In this document: piece by piece, positions 34,109 through 46,664 of the stretch | Layout: each line of letters starts with the position of its first letter | How positions within the stretch are numbered: the stretch's first letter is position 1 | Assembly: GCA_020284085.1 (NCBI GenBank) | Contig: JACEVL010000202.1 | Location: forward strand, 761,501-825,500 | Direction: 5' to 3' | DNA from: Aporrectodea caliginosa | Taxonomy: Eukaryota; Annelida; Clitellata; Crassiclitellata; Lumbricidae | DNA: 64,000 nt | Position numbers and translations under genes: made by a program | The notes under the pieces: model-generated | Databases searched by the model: none | What the model was told of the DNA's origin: nothing | What the model saw: the letters and a program-made list of their open reading frames with translations, nothing else

Positions 34109-36881
34109 TTACATCTTTTGCACTTCACCTTGGTTATCATATTCATTATATCTGATCCAGTCTCTTGCAATTGGTGCTGCCATCATTGAGTCTGTGACAC
34201 CAAATGCATCTGCAAGCGCAAGACAATTTGGTGCCAATTCCTTGCACAATCCACAAGCAGCCTCACTGACTCCCTTTCCAACATCTGCAGGAAGTAATCC
34301 AGAAAGGAGAAACCAACCAAGATCCCTTTCTACAACATCGAGAAGGTATAGCTGGTATAGCTGCTCCAGGACTGATCGCAGTGACGAGTCAGCTGACTCG
34401 ATTCCCTGAGCAAACTGCTCACTCACAAGGCGCTCGCCATATGCACGTGCAGCAGCCTGGACAAGATCGCTCTGTTCATACATCCACTCTGTGAAGACAC
34501 CCTCTTTTCCCGCCTTCTTCATCTTTGTTCCCAAAGCGATGTAGAGATTGGTCTCTCTCTGTTCAAGTAAGTAGTGAAGATACTTTGAATCAAGTAGATT
34601 GGCCTTCGGTGGATCTGCTGTGGAAGACGGTTTAAATTTTCCCAGTCGTTCTTTTGCCACCTGAAAAAATAAGGCAAGGCAACCAAGGTTATCTTTTAGT
34701 AGGTGATTCTCACTGCCATAGAAATCTACTCTAGCTGTGACAAAAGTTGGATCACTTTGTCCCTCGGATCAGGACCGTCTACGCCGTCAGTCGTTTGCTG
34801 TTGTGGGTCCTTCTGCTTGGAAAGACCTTCCTACTTCTCTGCGGGCAAAACTGTTGTCACTCGTCTACTCGTTCCCTGAAGAGGTTTCTCTTTCCTGGGG
34901 CTTCTACTCTGAACAAGTCCATGCTGCAAGAGGTGCTTTATAAATGTTCAGATACCATTCGATACGATATCTACTAAAACACAGATGACTGACAACCACA
35001 ATACAAATTATTGTGCTCTGTTAACAAAGGACCTGTGATCTCATTTTATAGTCTTTTCCCACCACAATAGCAGGCCAGTTCAGAGAGAACAGGTTCACAA
35101 CTCATCACAACATCAGCACATTGCTTCTCACACGAGCACCCACTGGATAAATTACAAGCCAAGCTGATATTGCACCACCCCACCGTGTGTTTAAAGTGTG
35201 ACATCTAGACATATACATATGCACTTGATCAATGCATGGCAGTTAGTTGCACCCAGAAACCGGAAGCACAAGATCAATGCGTGCACGAACTATTCAGCAA
35301 CCCGATGGGTAAGCATGTGACATCATTTAAACTTCCACTACAAATGCTTGCTCAAGTTGCTTGAAACTGGCTGAGTTATTGCACTATATTGTGTTCACAT
35401 TCAATCATTCAATAAAACTACATAATACTAAAACCTCATTCTACAACCCCATAAATTACCTTCTGCATGAGCACACTGTTATCTCCTTCAGCTGTCATCG
35501 CTGCATGAGCCAACCCAAGATAAATTCCAAATCTGTTGCTTGCCAGGTAGCCTTGACCTCCACAGCGTTCACGAGCAACGCTTGCAACCTCTCCAACATT
35601 CCAAGATGCAATTGGTTTGATGGCACAGCACATTGTAACAATGTCACCATGCTCAGAACCATCTGGCTTCTGTAGGGTCCAGCGGTCTTTGACATAGTTC
35701 AGCCCAAAGTTGATGGCATAAGTCTTTGCAAGCAACGGAATAAGCGCTCGTTGCTGGAGTTGGTAGCGAAGGATGGGTGTGTCTGATTTGCCTCGTGGTC
35801 CAACGGTGAGCCGTGTGCTCGCATATCGTAATGCAATAGCGAGAGTTGCCTTGGCCACTCCCATGCACATGCTTGCAATGCACAGTCGACCAGACAAAAG
35901 CTGGTCAGCCACAGTTAGAAATCGAGCACGTCCACTGCTTATCGATGATGTGAATGTACCATCTTCGGCAACATCTGAATATCGATTCAACAAGTTTTCG
36001 CGTGGAACCCTCACCATGTTGAAACTAAGGCGTGCATTGTCAACTCCATTGAGGCTCATCTTGTACCCCATGTCAGCAATCGTCACACCAGGCATTGGAC
36101 GGAGTTGATCGTCGCGAATTCTTACAAGTATTGCCTGAATTCCATGGTTCACTCTGTTGATGTACAACTGAGCAAAAACAACGCAGTGTTTGGCATGAAT
36201 TGCGCCATTGGTGATCCAATACTTCTGACCAAGAGTTGTCGGCGTATGCACAACGAACTCCTTTCGTGCCGGGTCATATGTCGCCGTAGTTTCCATCTCA
36301 ACTGCATTGTTTCCATATCCAAGCTCCGTCAGCCCGAAGCATCCCATGTCATCGAGAGTGTCGATGCCTTTGAGGAGACTGCCATGGTGACGTTCTGTTC
36401 CAAGCTTGAGTACTGTTCCACCAAAGAGATTGAACTGGACAGTCATTTTGGTCGCCATGCTTGCGTCTACAATTGCCGAGAGCTCGTGAGCTGCGAAAAT
36501 GCGACGAGGGTTGTTTTCGAAGTCGCGTACCGAGATGAAACCACCACGACAGACTTGACGGAGTCGTTCATAAGCAAGTTCGCGTTCCTCTGCCAGGGAT
36601 ATGTTGTAACGTGGAATCATGTCATCACGGCTGAAGAATTCACGCATCTTTTGCCTCATCTCCAAATTGTCATGATCAAGAAGTTCTGTCATCTTTGGAA
36701 TGCTAAATGAGGCAGTACCCCATTGTGTTCTCAAGTTCTGAAGATCAGGTTCATTGCTGTTCCTGGCACTGGTGCAAAGTGTGCGCACCATTGGTAGCAT
36801 ATAACCCAGCTGTTCCATCCTGCTAGTTGCAAACGATGTACCCATTTTGCTGATTCTGGGCAATAATCGTAACATGGCCAT
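34109..36881 (-). CDS. Acyl-CoA oxidase, plant/ACX-like type, complete
   Basis: FAD-dependent oxidase of the acyl-CoA dehydrogenase superfamily, catalysing the first step of peroxisomal beta-oxidation (acyl-CoA to trans-2-enoyl-CoA with peroxide). Two coding exons, 36881-35460 and 34660-34109, joined in phase 0 (CAG AAG then GTGGCA), give 657 residues, normal for ACOX. Visible: [19 protein letters not shown] (FAD/substrate region), [32 protein letters not shown], and [11 protein letters not shown], which holds the catalytic-base glutamate. These segments look closer to plant ACX2/ACX3 than to vertebrate ACOX1. ATG at 36881 is chosen because TTTCTAG just upstream looks like an acceptor for a 5' UTR intron. 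The C-terminus is QKM, at best a weak PTS1, and the N-terminus is Arg-rich and hydroxylated as in mitochondrial leaders, so location is unclear. The 474-codon first exon is unusual for an animal ACOX. Confidence 0.92.
34735..34975 (+). mobile_element. LINE 3' end fragment in ACOX intron
   Basis: Reads [17 protein letters not shown] and ends GAGGTGCTTTATAAATGTTC, the same tail as 21470-21570. It lies antisense in the only coding intron of the acyl-CoA oxidase. Confidence 0.65.
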
Positions 36882-37245
36882 CTTGCCTAGAAACAAGATT
36901 GGACAATTTCTGATTTAATGTTATTCAACTTTCATGTACTTCTAACTTAAATCAGATGTTTCACAATGTCACAGAAACAAGCTTTGTAATTTAAACAGAC
37001 CTGTTGCAATATCTTTGGAACGAGGGAAGGAAGGAGAATATTCCCATTCCTATGCGCATCCATTTCCCCATTGATTTTTCTTCTGCCAATAGGTCCCGCA
37101 CCACAGCTTCCCACTATAAAATGCACCCATCAATTAACCTTGCAAGATCTTTGAAGCAAATCAGTTTAGTACTCCTTTATGCACACCACTGAGTAAACGT
37201 TATTCGTTTTAACATTGCAATTTTATAGTAATTTTAGGATGTTAA

Positions 37246-37901
37246 CCCTTTCGTTACTGGACCCGTCGCGCCGACGGGTTACCAAACCCCTCTGCTGTAC
37301 TGCACCCGTCGCCGCGACGGGGATACAACCTGTAGCTTATAGTCAGGCCCAGTATGCTGCGTGGGTGATATAACCGTATATTACGATGGTCTGAACATTA
37401 TTCTCTTGTAAAAATATTTGTCTATGGAAATTTTTCACGTAGACCACATTTGCAAGCGTCGATTGTTCAAGGTAAAAATGGCGAAAAGACGTATGACTGG
37501 TGAAGACGTTTTGAAGGAAAGTTTTAACGATAAAGACAGTGATGAAGACGATTTAGAGTTAGATTTAGGTGTAGATGAGTTAGAAGTTATAGACGGCGAT
37601 GAATGTAATTCTGAACAATCCGACGTTGACGCTGAAATTGACGATGAACGGCCTGCAGTAAGCGATCACTGCGCGGCTTCCAGTGCAATCCTTGCAACTG
37701 ATAATACTAGTGAAACTGAAATCTAAGAGTGATGCATCAATAATTGGTTTGAAACAAACGTTAACGTTTTGTTGCTTATAATTCCAACTTAGTTTAACTG
37801 AATAGCTAAAATAATGCAATTTTCACTATTTTCACATAATCTCATATTTTCCCTAGAATTCCCTCGTACGGCGCCTGGGAACGTGTGCAGTAACGAAAGG
37901 G
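37246..37901 (+). mobile_element. piggyBac element C, internally deleted
   Basis: TTAA at 37242-37245 and 37902-37905, with perfect 14-bp terminal inverted repeats CCCTTTCGTTACTG. Subterminal GC-rich palindromes CCCGTCGCGCCGACGGG and CCCGTCGCCGCGACGGG lie at 37262 and 37306. Contains the transposase N-terminal remnant listed next. Confidence 0.85.
37478..37726 (+). pseudogene. piggyBac transposase N-terminal remnant
   Basis: An 82-residue frame, MAKRRMTGEDVLKESF then strongly acidic (DSDEDDLELDLGVDELEV). Acidic N-termini like this precede the catalytic domain of piggyBac transposases. The catalytic domain is absent, so it is probably the start of a deleted transposase; a free-standing small protein is less likely. 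Confidence 0.5.
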
Positions 37902-37905
37902 TTAA

Positions 37906-39625
37906 ACTTGCTTGTACTTCAACCACAATTAACGTAGAACGTAACAACGAAAGTCTCATGAAATATGACAAGTTGACAATATAGGCCACAACAAGTGGAG
38001 GGCAGTGCGAGAGGTAAACTGATACAAGAACATAATAAGGTTTGGCTAAGGGGACAATACGGAATATGAAAGCCGAATCAATGGCATCAGAGTTTCTTTA
38101 AAGCGTTCCTAAATCCAGCCATTAGTTGTGCCTACCGTGACAGTGTTTCAAATTGATAGAATTATCATCTGTTTTTGTCCCAAAACGTCGCCTCAAACTT
38201 TAACCAAACAGATGGTTGGTACCAGACTCTATCCGACCAAGTCGTATTTCTAAACATGGACTTTGATCTGACCCTTGATATTATTAACAAAGTAACTAAA
38301 TTAAACATCTGTAACTCGTTAAAAGTTTAGATAGTGCACATTTTGGCATTAAAATATTTTTCATTTTAAATATTTCCAGCTTTAAGTAAGAGCGTACTAC
38401 GTGCCATCTACGACACTTGAGTTAACATTTTGCATTAATTGGTTTATTTTCGATTGTAATTCAATAGAATTTCATTCGGTCTAACAAGTATTTAAGTGAG
38501 CTTCATAGAAAGAATTAATTTAATCTATTACTGGGTTCCGTAGTTCAATGCATGGAAATAAAAGCGCTATATAAGCTATTACGCATTTGGCGACGTATTC
38601 CAATTTCCACGCAAGGACCTATTTTACACTAAATATAGATTCCTTGCTTTCCACGTATTAAGCCACCCAATCACAAAATAGGTCACAGATGCAAGTGGCC
38701 AATGGCCAAAGCTCTGTAAGATTTCCACGAATAGTTGACGAGTTCGCACAATTTGCAGGGCGTGTGGTAACTTGTATAAAAATATGAAAACTATGAAAAT
38801 ATATATTAAGCCTTATGCTGTGCGTATTTTAAAATTTCCTTCATACACATGCATTTGATAGCCATTTTGTTGTTGTTTTAAAATATACCAATTGTGACTG
38901 CTGGCATTAAAAAATTATTAGTAAATGCGAATGACAATAGATCGTCTCGTGAAGAATTAAGGTTGATGGAAAAATACTAAAGGAAGTAAGAAGCTATGAG
39001 AGTAAGAGACAAGCATCCGCATTTTACAAAATTAATATGCATACAAGGTGGTAAACAAGAAAGCACAACGACTAAAAAGAATATCAAGTGGATGCACTTT
39101 TATCAAAGATGTTAGAGCCGTAGGCTCTAACATCTTTGCTTTTATTATGTGACAGTTTAAAACTATAACTTAATATGTGCTGTGAAAGTAAAATTTATGC
39201 ACAATGGTGCACTCAATATTTAAGTAAAATACCATAATATTTATAATGCTTCACAATATTTATTCTGCGACTTTTCATTCCACAAATTCATCAGATCGAG
39301 TTTTTAAAAGGCTACACAGAGACTGTTGATAAGCAATTTGCGTTGTTTGTTTTGATTCGTAATCTCTACTGAGAAATCACCTTCCGCCTACTGTATATGC
39401 GTCACATTTTGTTAACAGAAGTCACTCAGCACTTACAGTCTTTGTGGCGCTGGCCATCGATTTGCTGCCTAAGCTAAATAACAAGGTCAAGGCAAGGGTC
39501 AAATGACGTCACGTCCAATGAAATTTGAATGCTTAGGTCATCTTTGTCTTAGTTGGCCGTCGAAGGTTCGTGAATTAACACGAGATCGGCATTTTATTTT
39601 ATTTTCAAAAATCCAGTCCAACATA
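37906..39625. other. Intergenic region upstream of PPM1D
   Basis: Between ACOX (divergent) and PPM1D. AT-rich with no exon seen. A perfect palindrome lies at 39104-39138. The PPM1D promoter should lie in the last few hundred bases. Confidence 0.4.
39104..39138. repeat. Perfect 16-bp stem palindrome
   Basis: CAAAGATGTTAGAGCC, loop GTA, then its exact complement. Confidence 0.85.
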
Positions 39626-42600
39626 ATGGATAAAATAATCTCCAATTACGAAATCTACACGGAGGCTAAACGCGGCGGTCGAAACTACATGGAAGATGTG
39701 ATGTGTCTGATGAAAGTTCAGAATAACGAGGATGAAGAGCAACGGAGGACGGGCGAGTCTCCCACTGTGCGGCACGTGAAGGTCCGCTCCTGGCCCAACA
39801 AGAACGAACAGAGGGAAGGGCTGAGTAATTCAGCCAACGAGCTGGTCTACTTGGCGGTGTTCGATGGCCACGGAGGACCAGAGGCAGCGGAATTCGCCAA
39901 GGAACATCTACTTAACGAAATAACGAAGCAGAAAGGATTCTGGACGTCTGACGATGCGCAGGTTACCAGAGCGATCAAAGATGGATTCCTTTCCACTCAC
40001 AAGCTGATGTGGAAGGCTGTTGGTAAGCAATTGATCGCAGCCATTATTATTACAGTAATGCAGTTGTAACTAATTATTAATTATCAATCCAGCCACCATT
40101 GGAACTTCAAAGTATTTGGTTATTATAACAGTGGCGTGCTTCAGGGTCGTGCGATTTTGTGTTAGTGTATTATTAGTTTTGTTTTTCCGGAACAGGTCCT
40201 TTCATGAGCAGGTCTTTTCCAAAACGAAACACTGTTGGGCTAATCCCTTTCCAGAAGAGAGAGCCAAATCTTTTAAAATAAAATGGGAAGAAAACTCATA
40301 AGAGTGCACTGCTGAAATTTGGGCAAACATTTAGTATCGTGGTGCATGTATTTTCGGGCGTGGGACGGTATGTTTTGGCATGCTCCGCGGAAGGTACGAT
40401 GTTTTCTAAAGACGACACAAACCCTAACCCTGACCCTAAACGACCCTCACGACGCGTAACCTGACCCTAACCGACTCTCACGACGCCTAAAATTACGGGA
40501 GAAAAATACATGCACCACGATACTAAATGCTTGCCGAAATTTGTATAAACATTTAAAATAATGCGTAGTGGATCTGTGATCTTCCGGAATTTTGTTTAGT
40601 TAATTGTGACCTGGGTATGCAAGTCCATTCTGAGTGGGTATCTGACTGTCTGTTATTCCATCACTGGATAAATATTCAATGCGAGCCAGAAAATAGATGC
40701 ACGTTATTATAAATACACAGCGTGGACCGTAGTCGACTTGTTGCTCACTAGTTGTTATTCACATGATTCACTAAATGAAATACAACTGCTAGGTTAATGA
40801 TTAATGCATATATTAGTGTTCCAAAAAGTTTTAAAATTACCTTGACTGATGTGATTTAACAGTGAGATGCACAAAATAATAGCAAATTCTGATAAACTGT
40901 TAACATTTTTATTTATTCAGCCGTAACACAAATGGCTGCAGCCAATGAGATTTCTTTTAAAATCTTGCAATACAAAAATCAGGAAATGGGTAAAATTTTA
41001 GAGCGGACAATTAAACAGTCTTCCGATGAACGGCATATCTGTTATTTAAGTTATTATATGCAGTTTGGCCTATGATATTTGTTGTGGTGTTGCTGCTTGT
41101 TGCATTAGCTGTTGCTTTGGCCACCCAAGAAACGCCAGTCACCCAACCGTACACTGCAAGATATTTCAGCCCGTCACTGCACATAACAACCTGCTCTTAG
41201 AGAATATGAAATCCACTTCTGACAAGCATTCTTTAGTGGTGATCTTATTTCTAAGTTTAAAAAATTTAAATTAAACTTTGGACAGCCATAATTTACTCTG
41301 GGACAACATATCAGTAAAAAGGGTGTTAAAAACAAGCAAATTCAGTTACAATGCCATAAGTTGGTGTTTAGAAGTTAAAAGAGAGGCAATTTACCTAATA
41401 TCATGTGATCACATTTCAAAGTTTTTACAACTGATTTTAATTAACGGAAATGCCATGTTGCAAATCTTATACAGTACTACTTGTCCAGAAACTATCTTTA
41501 CTATAAATGACTCTGTTTTGTTTTAGGTTCGTGGCCAAAAACGGCAAATGGTTTGCCGAGCACTGCAGGCACTACTGCAAGTGTAGTGTTGATAAAAAAT
41601 AAGAAGTTGTATGTTGCACATGTGGGAGATTCTTCTGTTGTTTTTGGCACCAGAGTCGAAGGCAAGAAAGAATGGTCATCACTAACCATAACAAAGGTAT
41701 TGTTTATATGTTTGTATCAAGATACTCTTATGTACTTTACAATGTACTTTACAAGGGGCTGCACGGATGGTTGTTTAATTGATCCAAACAATTGTCTTTT
41801 TATGTAGTTTAAATGCATATTGGACACAGTCAAGTTAAACAGGACTTATACACAGTGGAAAACTGTTCCTGTGGGGGTGATCCAACTTAGGAGAAAGTAC
41901 AACATGTTGAGTTCATGTGTTGGGGTGTCACACCTGCATATTGCTGTGGACAGCGATCACTGACCCGTCACATGGTCTGCCTGTGATAGGTCTTTATTAA
42001 CTCTGCAGAAGCACACCCAGGTTGTGGATAACAAGTAACAGTTGCTGATTCCAGAAAGTAGTCACAACTTTATCAGTTCTGCGTTAATCTGTGACCATGC
42101 TTGGTATGTGCTAAACCTCATTTAGTGCACCTTCATTTTAGCATACATTCTGTGATGAAGTTTTTCTTTATCTGTTAATGCATTGTAATGATTTTGTATC
42201 TGTGACATGTGATGCCATTAGTCATCAGTTGGGCAAGTGTATATATTTGGGCAAATGTATCTGCGTGCAGGAGCATAAACCCGATGCACCAGAGGAACAG
42301 AGTCGAATCGAAAGAATGGGCGGTCAGGTGATGAGGAAAGCTGGCATTGCCCGCGTTGTTTGGAGGCGACCAAGAGTTCTGAAGGGACCAGTGCGCAGGA
42401 GCACACTGGTCGACAATGTTCCATTTCTCGCCATCGCCCGATCCCTAGGTATTGGTTCAGTTGCATGTTTTTTTATCTTACCTTATAAATGGCCTGTGCT
42501 ATTTTGCTGCCTTCTGCCAATTCTGAAGTGGCTCAGCAGTTATGCCATCCTTTCACTCGAAATGTCGACAATACGTGTGAACTCGGATTCTGCTTAAAAT

Positions 42601-45600
42601 GTTTTGAATGGTGATCCATTTATGGAAACATAATTGTGCGCTTGAACTGTGTGAACCTGGGCTATCCTTGGTTTTGAAGGCATACTGTGAAGTTGATAAC
42701 TTTTCTGGTATGTGCAACCCGTAATAAGTGTTAAACGTATTGTTTTACTAAATTGTGTAGACTCTATTGACACTTGAAAAACGAACTTCATTGGTTCCCT
42801 GTTGCTTTTAGTAGACTCTTGTTCTTAACCCTTTAACGACCACACAAATTTTTCCACCTACCCCCCTGACGACCACACATTTTTGTCAAAAACAGCCAAA
42901 GAATAAAAAAAATTGAAATTGTTATATCTGCATCAGTTTTTAACATATAGATCTAAGGTAAACGCCATTCTTTAGGATTTTATCTCTCCTTTCCACCCCT
43001 GCGTCCAGGATTTGAGAAATAAAATTGTGAGGTACCCAAAGTTACCCCAAACCGAACACCCTCCCCAAATCTGATATATTTTCATGTTCAAGAGAGTCTA
43101 CAACAAAATTTTCAGTGATAACATATCCTATGTGAGCACAAACAATTTGCAGAAATTGTTTCCAGACAGCATGAACAAAAAATCTTTCAAATATGTTGAA
43201 AACTGAAGGAGATACAATTTTTCTAGTATTTATACCATAGTGTAAAAATTGAGGAAAATTGCACAAAACAGCGTAAAAGTAAACAAATTTAAACTTACCG
43301 TATCTTAGTGAGTAGTTGACACATAGACATAAGGTAGACATCATTCTTTAGAATTTTATCTTCTCTTTCAATCCCTCCGTGCAGGTTTTTGAAAAAATAT
43401 TTTTTAGATACCCAACGTTACCCCAAACCGTTATCCCAAAAATTTGAATATTTCATATGTTCAACACAGTCTAAACAACATTTTCAGTGACAAACTGTGT
43501 TATATGAGCATAAAACTATGCAGAAATTGTTGGCAAACAGAATAAAAAAAGAAATTTTCAATATATCTCAATAAACGAAGGAGATACGAATGTTTTTGTT
43601 TCCGATTCAGACCCAATTTCAGACCCACGCTGAGCACGCACGCGTGGATGCCCACTCTAAGCACGAACATGTGGGTGCGATCTTCATCTACCAATGTATC
43701 AAAACCTGTCTCATTATTCATCTAATAAGATCTAATCGACAAACTTCTTTCATCGTAATAATTTATTATTTTCTTTGGCAGATGACCATTTGTCCACAAA
43801 TCGGTGAATTTAATCCACTAGTAAACAAATGCCATTTATAGCTAGACGTCGCGTGATTCAAATGCCCGTTTTGATTGGCTGTTTTTAATATACTGGGTGT
43901 TTTTCCGGGGATCCCAAGACGTCATTTAGCTCGAAATTATACGTAGGATCCAAAGCTAATAAGTATTCATAAATTTATATCGACCATGAAACGATATGAG
44001 GCTACAAATGACGAGACCCGCCCAGTACCATTCGGTACCTTCCGGTCGGAAGCCTGTGTTGTACCATTCACTACCTTCCGGTCGGGAAAGGGTTAAAGGG
44101 TTTAGCTTAACTCGTACGATGTTTATCTTGGATGTTTTTTGTATGTGTCGGCATTCTGTATAAAAGCATACAGAACTAGTATTGGTAAGTCAATCATTGA
44201 TTGACCAGTTCTTATGTTTCTCTACATGGCAGTTGAGAGTAGTGATGGACCATAGCATTCATATTCTGTTTTCACTGGTTGTAGGTGATTTGTGGAGCTA
44301 TGACAGTGAAAGAGACGTGTTTGTTGTGTCACCTGAGCCAGACGTGGCTGTTTTTGATGTGGATGGCTCTAAACATCGATGTATCATTCTCGCTAGCGAT
44401 GGTATCTGGAACATGATTGGGTCAGATGAAGCAGTGCAAATTGTCTCTTCATGGGTGCAGAACCGGAAGGTATAGAACCATTATTGTTAGAATCTGTTAA
44501 TTGTAAAAATTTAAGATTTTCTATAGTTGAAATGTGTAGAAGAGTGAAGAAACACAAACTCACTTATAGACGGACAGACTTGCTGACAGAAGCAGACAGA
44601 CTCTCAGCTAACATATCTGTTGCTGAATCAATAAATTACCCGTCATGCACTAAAGTCCCACATTCACTTTATTCCATTAAACGGAAACTTCTGAAAACTA
44701 TATACTCGGTAGCTGTTAAAAGTTTGGGTTTGTAACTGCTACAATCTGGCGACTGAATAGTCCATGCCTTTGGTTCACACTGCTTTGCAACATTATGCAC
44801 ATTACAAATTTTTATAGTACATTATTATTGTTATTATTAATTTGTAACTTTTATCGTTCCGGTATCTATAAATGCACAAGGCATCATCCGATGGCACTTA
44901 AATATCAAGCCATAATCACGTCACAATAGCCAGCAGGTCAATCGGTTAGTATGTTGTACTGACGGGTCAGTCCAATAGTGTGTTGCACTGACTGACTGTT
45001 TAAGAGAGCTGTGCATTGTTGTCAGCTGTTTCATAATGAGTTTTCAAAGTTTTTTTCTGCTGTCTTTGAATAATTATATAGGAACCTAAGAAAATTGGGG
45101 TTGGATTAAATTCAAATTTTGTTTCTGACTGAAAACTAGCATGCAATCAACTGGAATAGTGTCTTTTTAATGTCCTGCCTGTATAAATAGTCTAGTTTTA
45201 TTTTATTTTTCCAGGGTACAGAGAATGAGTCACAAGCAGCTTCTATTTTGGTCAATCTGGCTCTGGAACGGTGGCAGAACCGCAACATAAGAGCTGATAA
45301 CACGAGCGCAATAGTTATGCTATTAAATCCATCGGTCGATTACAACAACCTGGTGCTCAACAACTGTGAAAATCAAACTGCAGAAAAGTTGACTTGTTCC
45401 TGGCTTTCACCTTCCAAGCCGTGCCTTCTGCCAATCCATCAGAACCTTCAGTCTTCTGTGGCAGAAAAAAGGCAACGGTCAGTCACTCCGCTGTGTGGAA
45501 AAGGCATCACGAGAAAGCTGATCTCAAAGGAAGATCGTGCCAGCGTGAGATGGCCAAAACAGAAGCGTAAAGTTATCCCAGGCTTTCGAATTCATTGGGC

Positions 45601-46234
45601 AAATGCTGGTTCCGGAGATGTACGAAGGAAATTGAAAGTCATCCCATGCCGGCATTCTGTGCCTACCATCAGTCCTAGAAACACGTCTTGTAGTCCTCTG
45701 GTGGTGTTGAGCTCTGGCGTGTTAACAACACCAGAAAAATTTTCAATGAAAACAATGTCAAAAGGCCGAATGGAGTTGCTTTCAAAGTCAACAGGACAGC
45801 TAAACCTTTGCAAGTCTCGTCAGAGAATAGACATCTCGCTTTCGGGTTCCAGCAGCCCAAAGAGGGCCGTCTCGTCTCATGAAAAGTTCAGTTATTCCAC
45901 AGAAAAATCAACAGCTGCTGTTGAGGGAATTAACTCTGCTTCTCTTCCGATTAATGAGTCTCCTGTCGCAACAGATCCAACCCTAGTAGATTGCAGCATC
46001 ATGGGTGATCTTGCCACTCCTTCACCTTCCGTCTTCGTGAATCACTCGCCAGAACCGAGCAGCAGTGAACTTTCAGCTGCATTACAGCTGAAACGCAAAA
46101 GCACGGAACTCCTAGATTTTCCAACAAAACAGCCTTGTCGTGCCGCTTCCTACTGTGATGTTTCTCAGACATACCGTACGCGATATCACACTCGCTTACG
46201 AATTCCACAAGGCTGTGTAACACATGCAAACTAG
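39626..46234 (+). CDS. PPM1D: PPM1D/Wip1-type protein phosphatase, complete
   Basis: Metal-dependent Ser/Thr phosphatase (PP2C/PPM), in vertebrates a p53-induced nuclear phosphatase that switches off the DNA-damage response. Five exons: 39626-40022, 41527-41696, 42271-42448, 44285-44469 and 45215-46234. GT-AG junctions and phases all agree, giving 649 residues. PP2C motifs in order: [49 protein letters not shown] and RADNTSAIV. The basic VVWRRPRV segment and the [20 protein letters not shown] segment are PPM1D-specific by my knowledge of the family. The last exon encodes a long Ser/Thr-rich tail with basic clusters ([15 protein letters not shown]), probably nuclear localisation. I chose the ATG at 39626 because it sits just before the conserved catalytic start; an in-frame ATG at 39503 would add 41 unsupported residues. 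Introns 1 and 3 contain MITE and piggyBac-type insertions. Confidence 0.95.
40315..40542. mobile_element. MITE with about 40-bp terminal inverted repeats
   Basis: Ends AAATTTGGGCAAACATTTAG and, inverted, AAATTTCGGCAAGCATTTAG, continuing through TATCGTGGTGCATGTATTTT. The interior CCCTAACCCTGACCCTAAAC with CCCTCACGACGC is shared, inverted, with the MITE at 7492-7715. In PPM1D intron 1. Confidence 0.75.
42775..42824 (-). mobile_element. Partial TTAA miniature element abutting element D
   Basis: CATTGGTTCCC and CTTTTAGTAGACTC match the 62-bp family. Its right-hand TTAA (42825-42828) is also the left TTAA of element D. Confidence 0.5.
42829..44092. mobile_element. piggyBac-type non-autonomous element D
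   Basis: TTAA at 42825-42828 and 44093-44096. Ends are CCCTTTAACGACC and, inverted, CCCTTTCCCGACC. The interior holds two diverged direct repeats of about 270 bp (about 42945-43215 and 43310-43585; shared ACCCAAAGTTACCCCAAACC-like text). No transposase. In PPM1D intron 3. Confidence 0.75.
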
Positions 46235-46664
46235 ATTCATTTTGTTGTGGTAAATGTGTTTTTATGGATGGAAAATACATATGCTGTAACCTGTAAAATT
46301 TCCATCGATTTTATACATGAAATATGTTTTTATGCAAGATAAGTGACTGAAAAAAGCTTTTATGATCGTATGCAAATTTTCAGTCAAAACCAGGCAATGA
46401 AATCAAAGGCATCCTTTGCTGTGGGTTTTACGTTACTGACACTAGGCAGTGTGGTCTGTTATTCTGTTTGATCTGATAATGGTTTTGTGTAGAAACTCAT
46501 TTGTTTTGCAGTGGTGATCTAAAAATGTTTTGAATATATCACAGGTATTGTGGCAGTTTACAAGCGTTCAAGATCAGTCTGAACCATCAGAATTTTATGT
46601 GGAAAGTACAACCAATTTAAATTGGTTCTCCCACTCCCATAGTCCTTATCTGTGTTCTTTTTCT

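Noticed and set aside
36105..36710. 201-residue frame on the plus strand
   Set aside because: Antisense shadow of the acyl-CoA oxidase exon.
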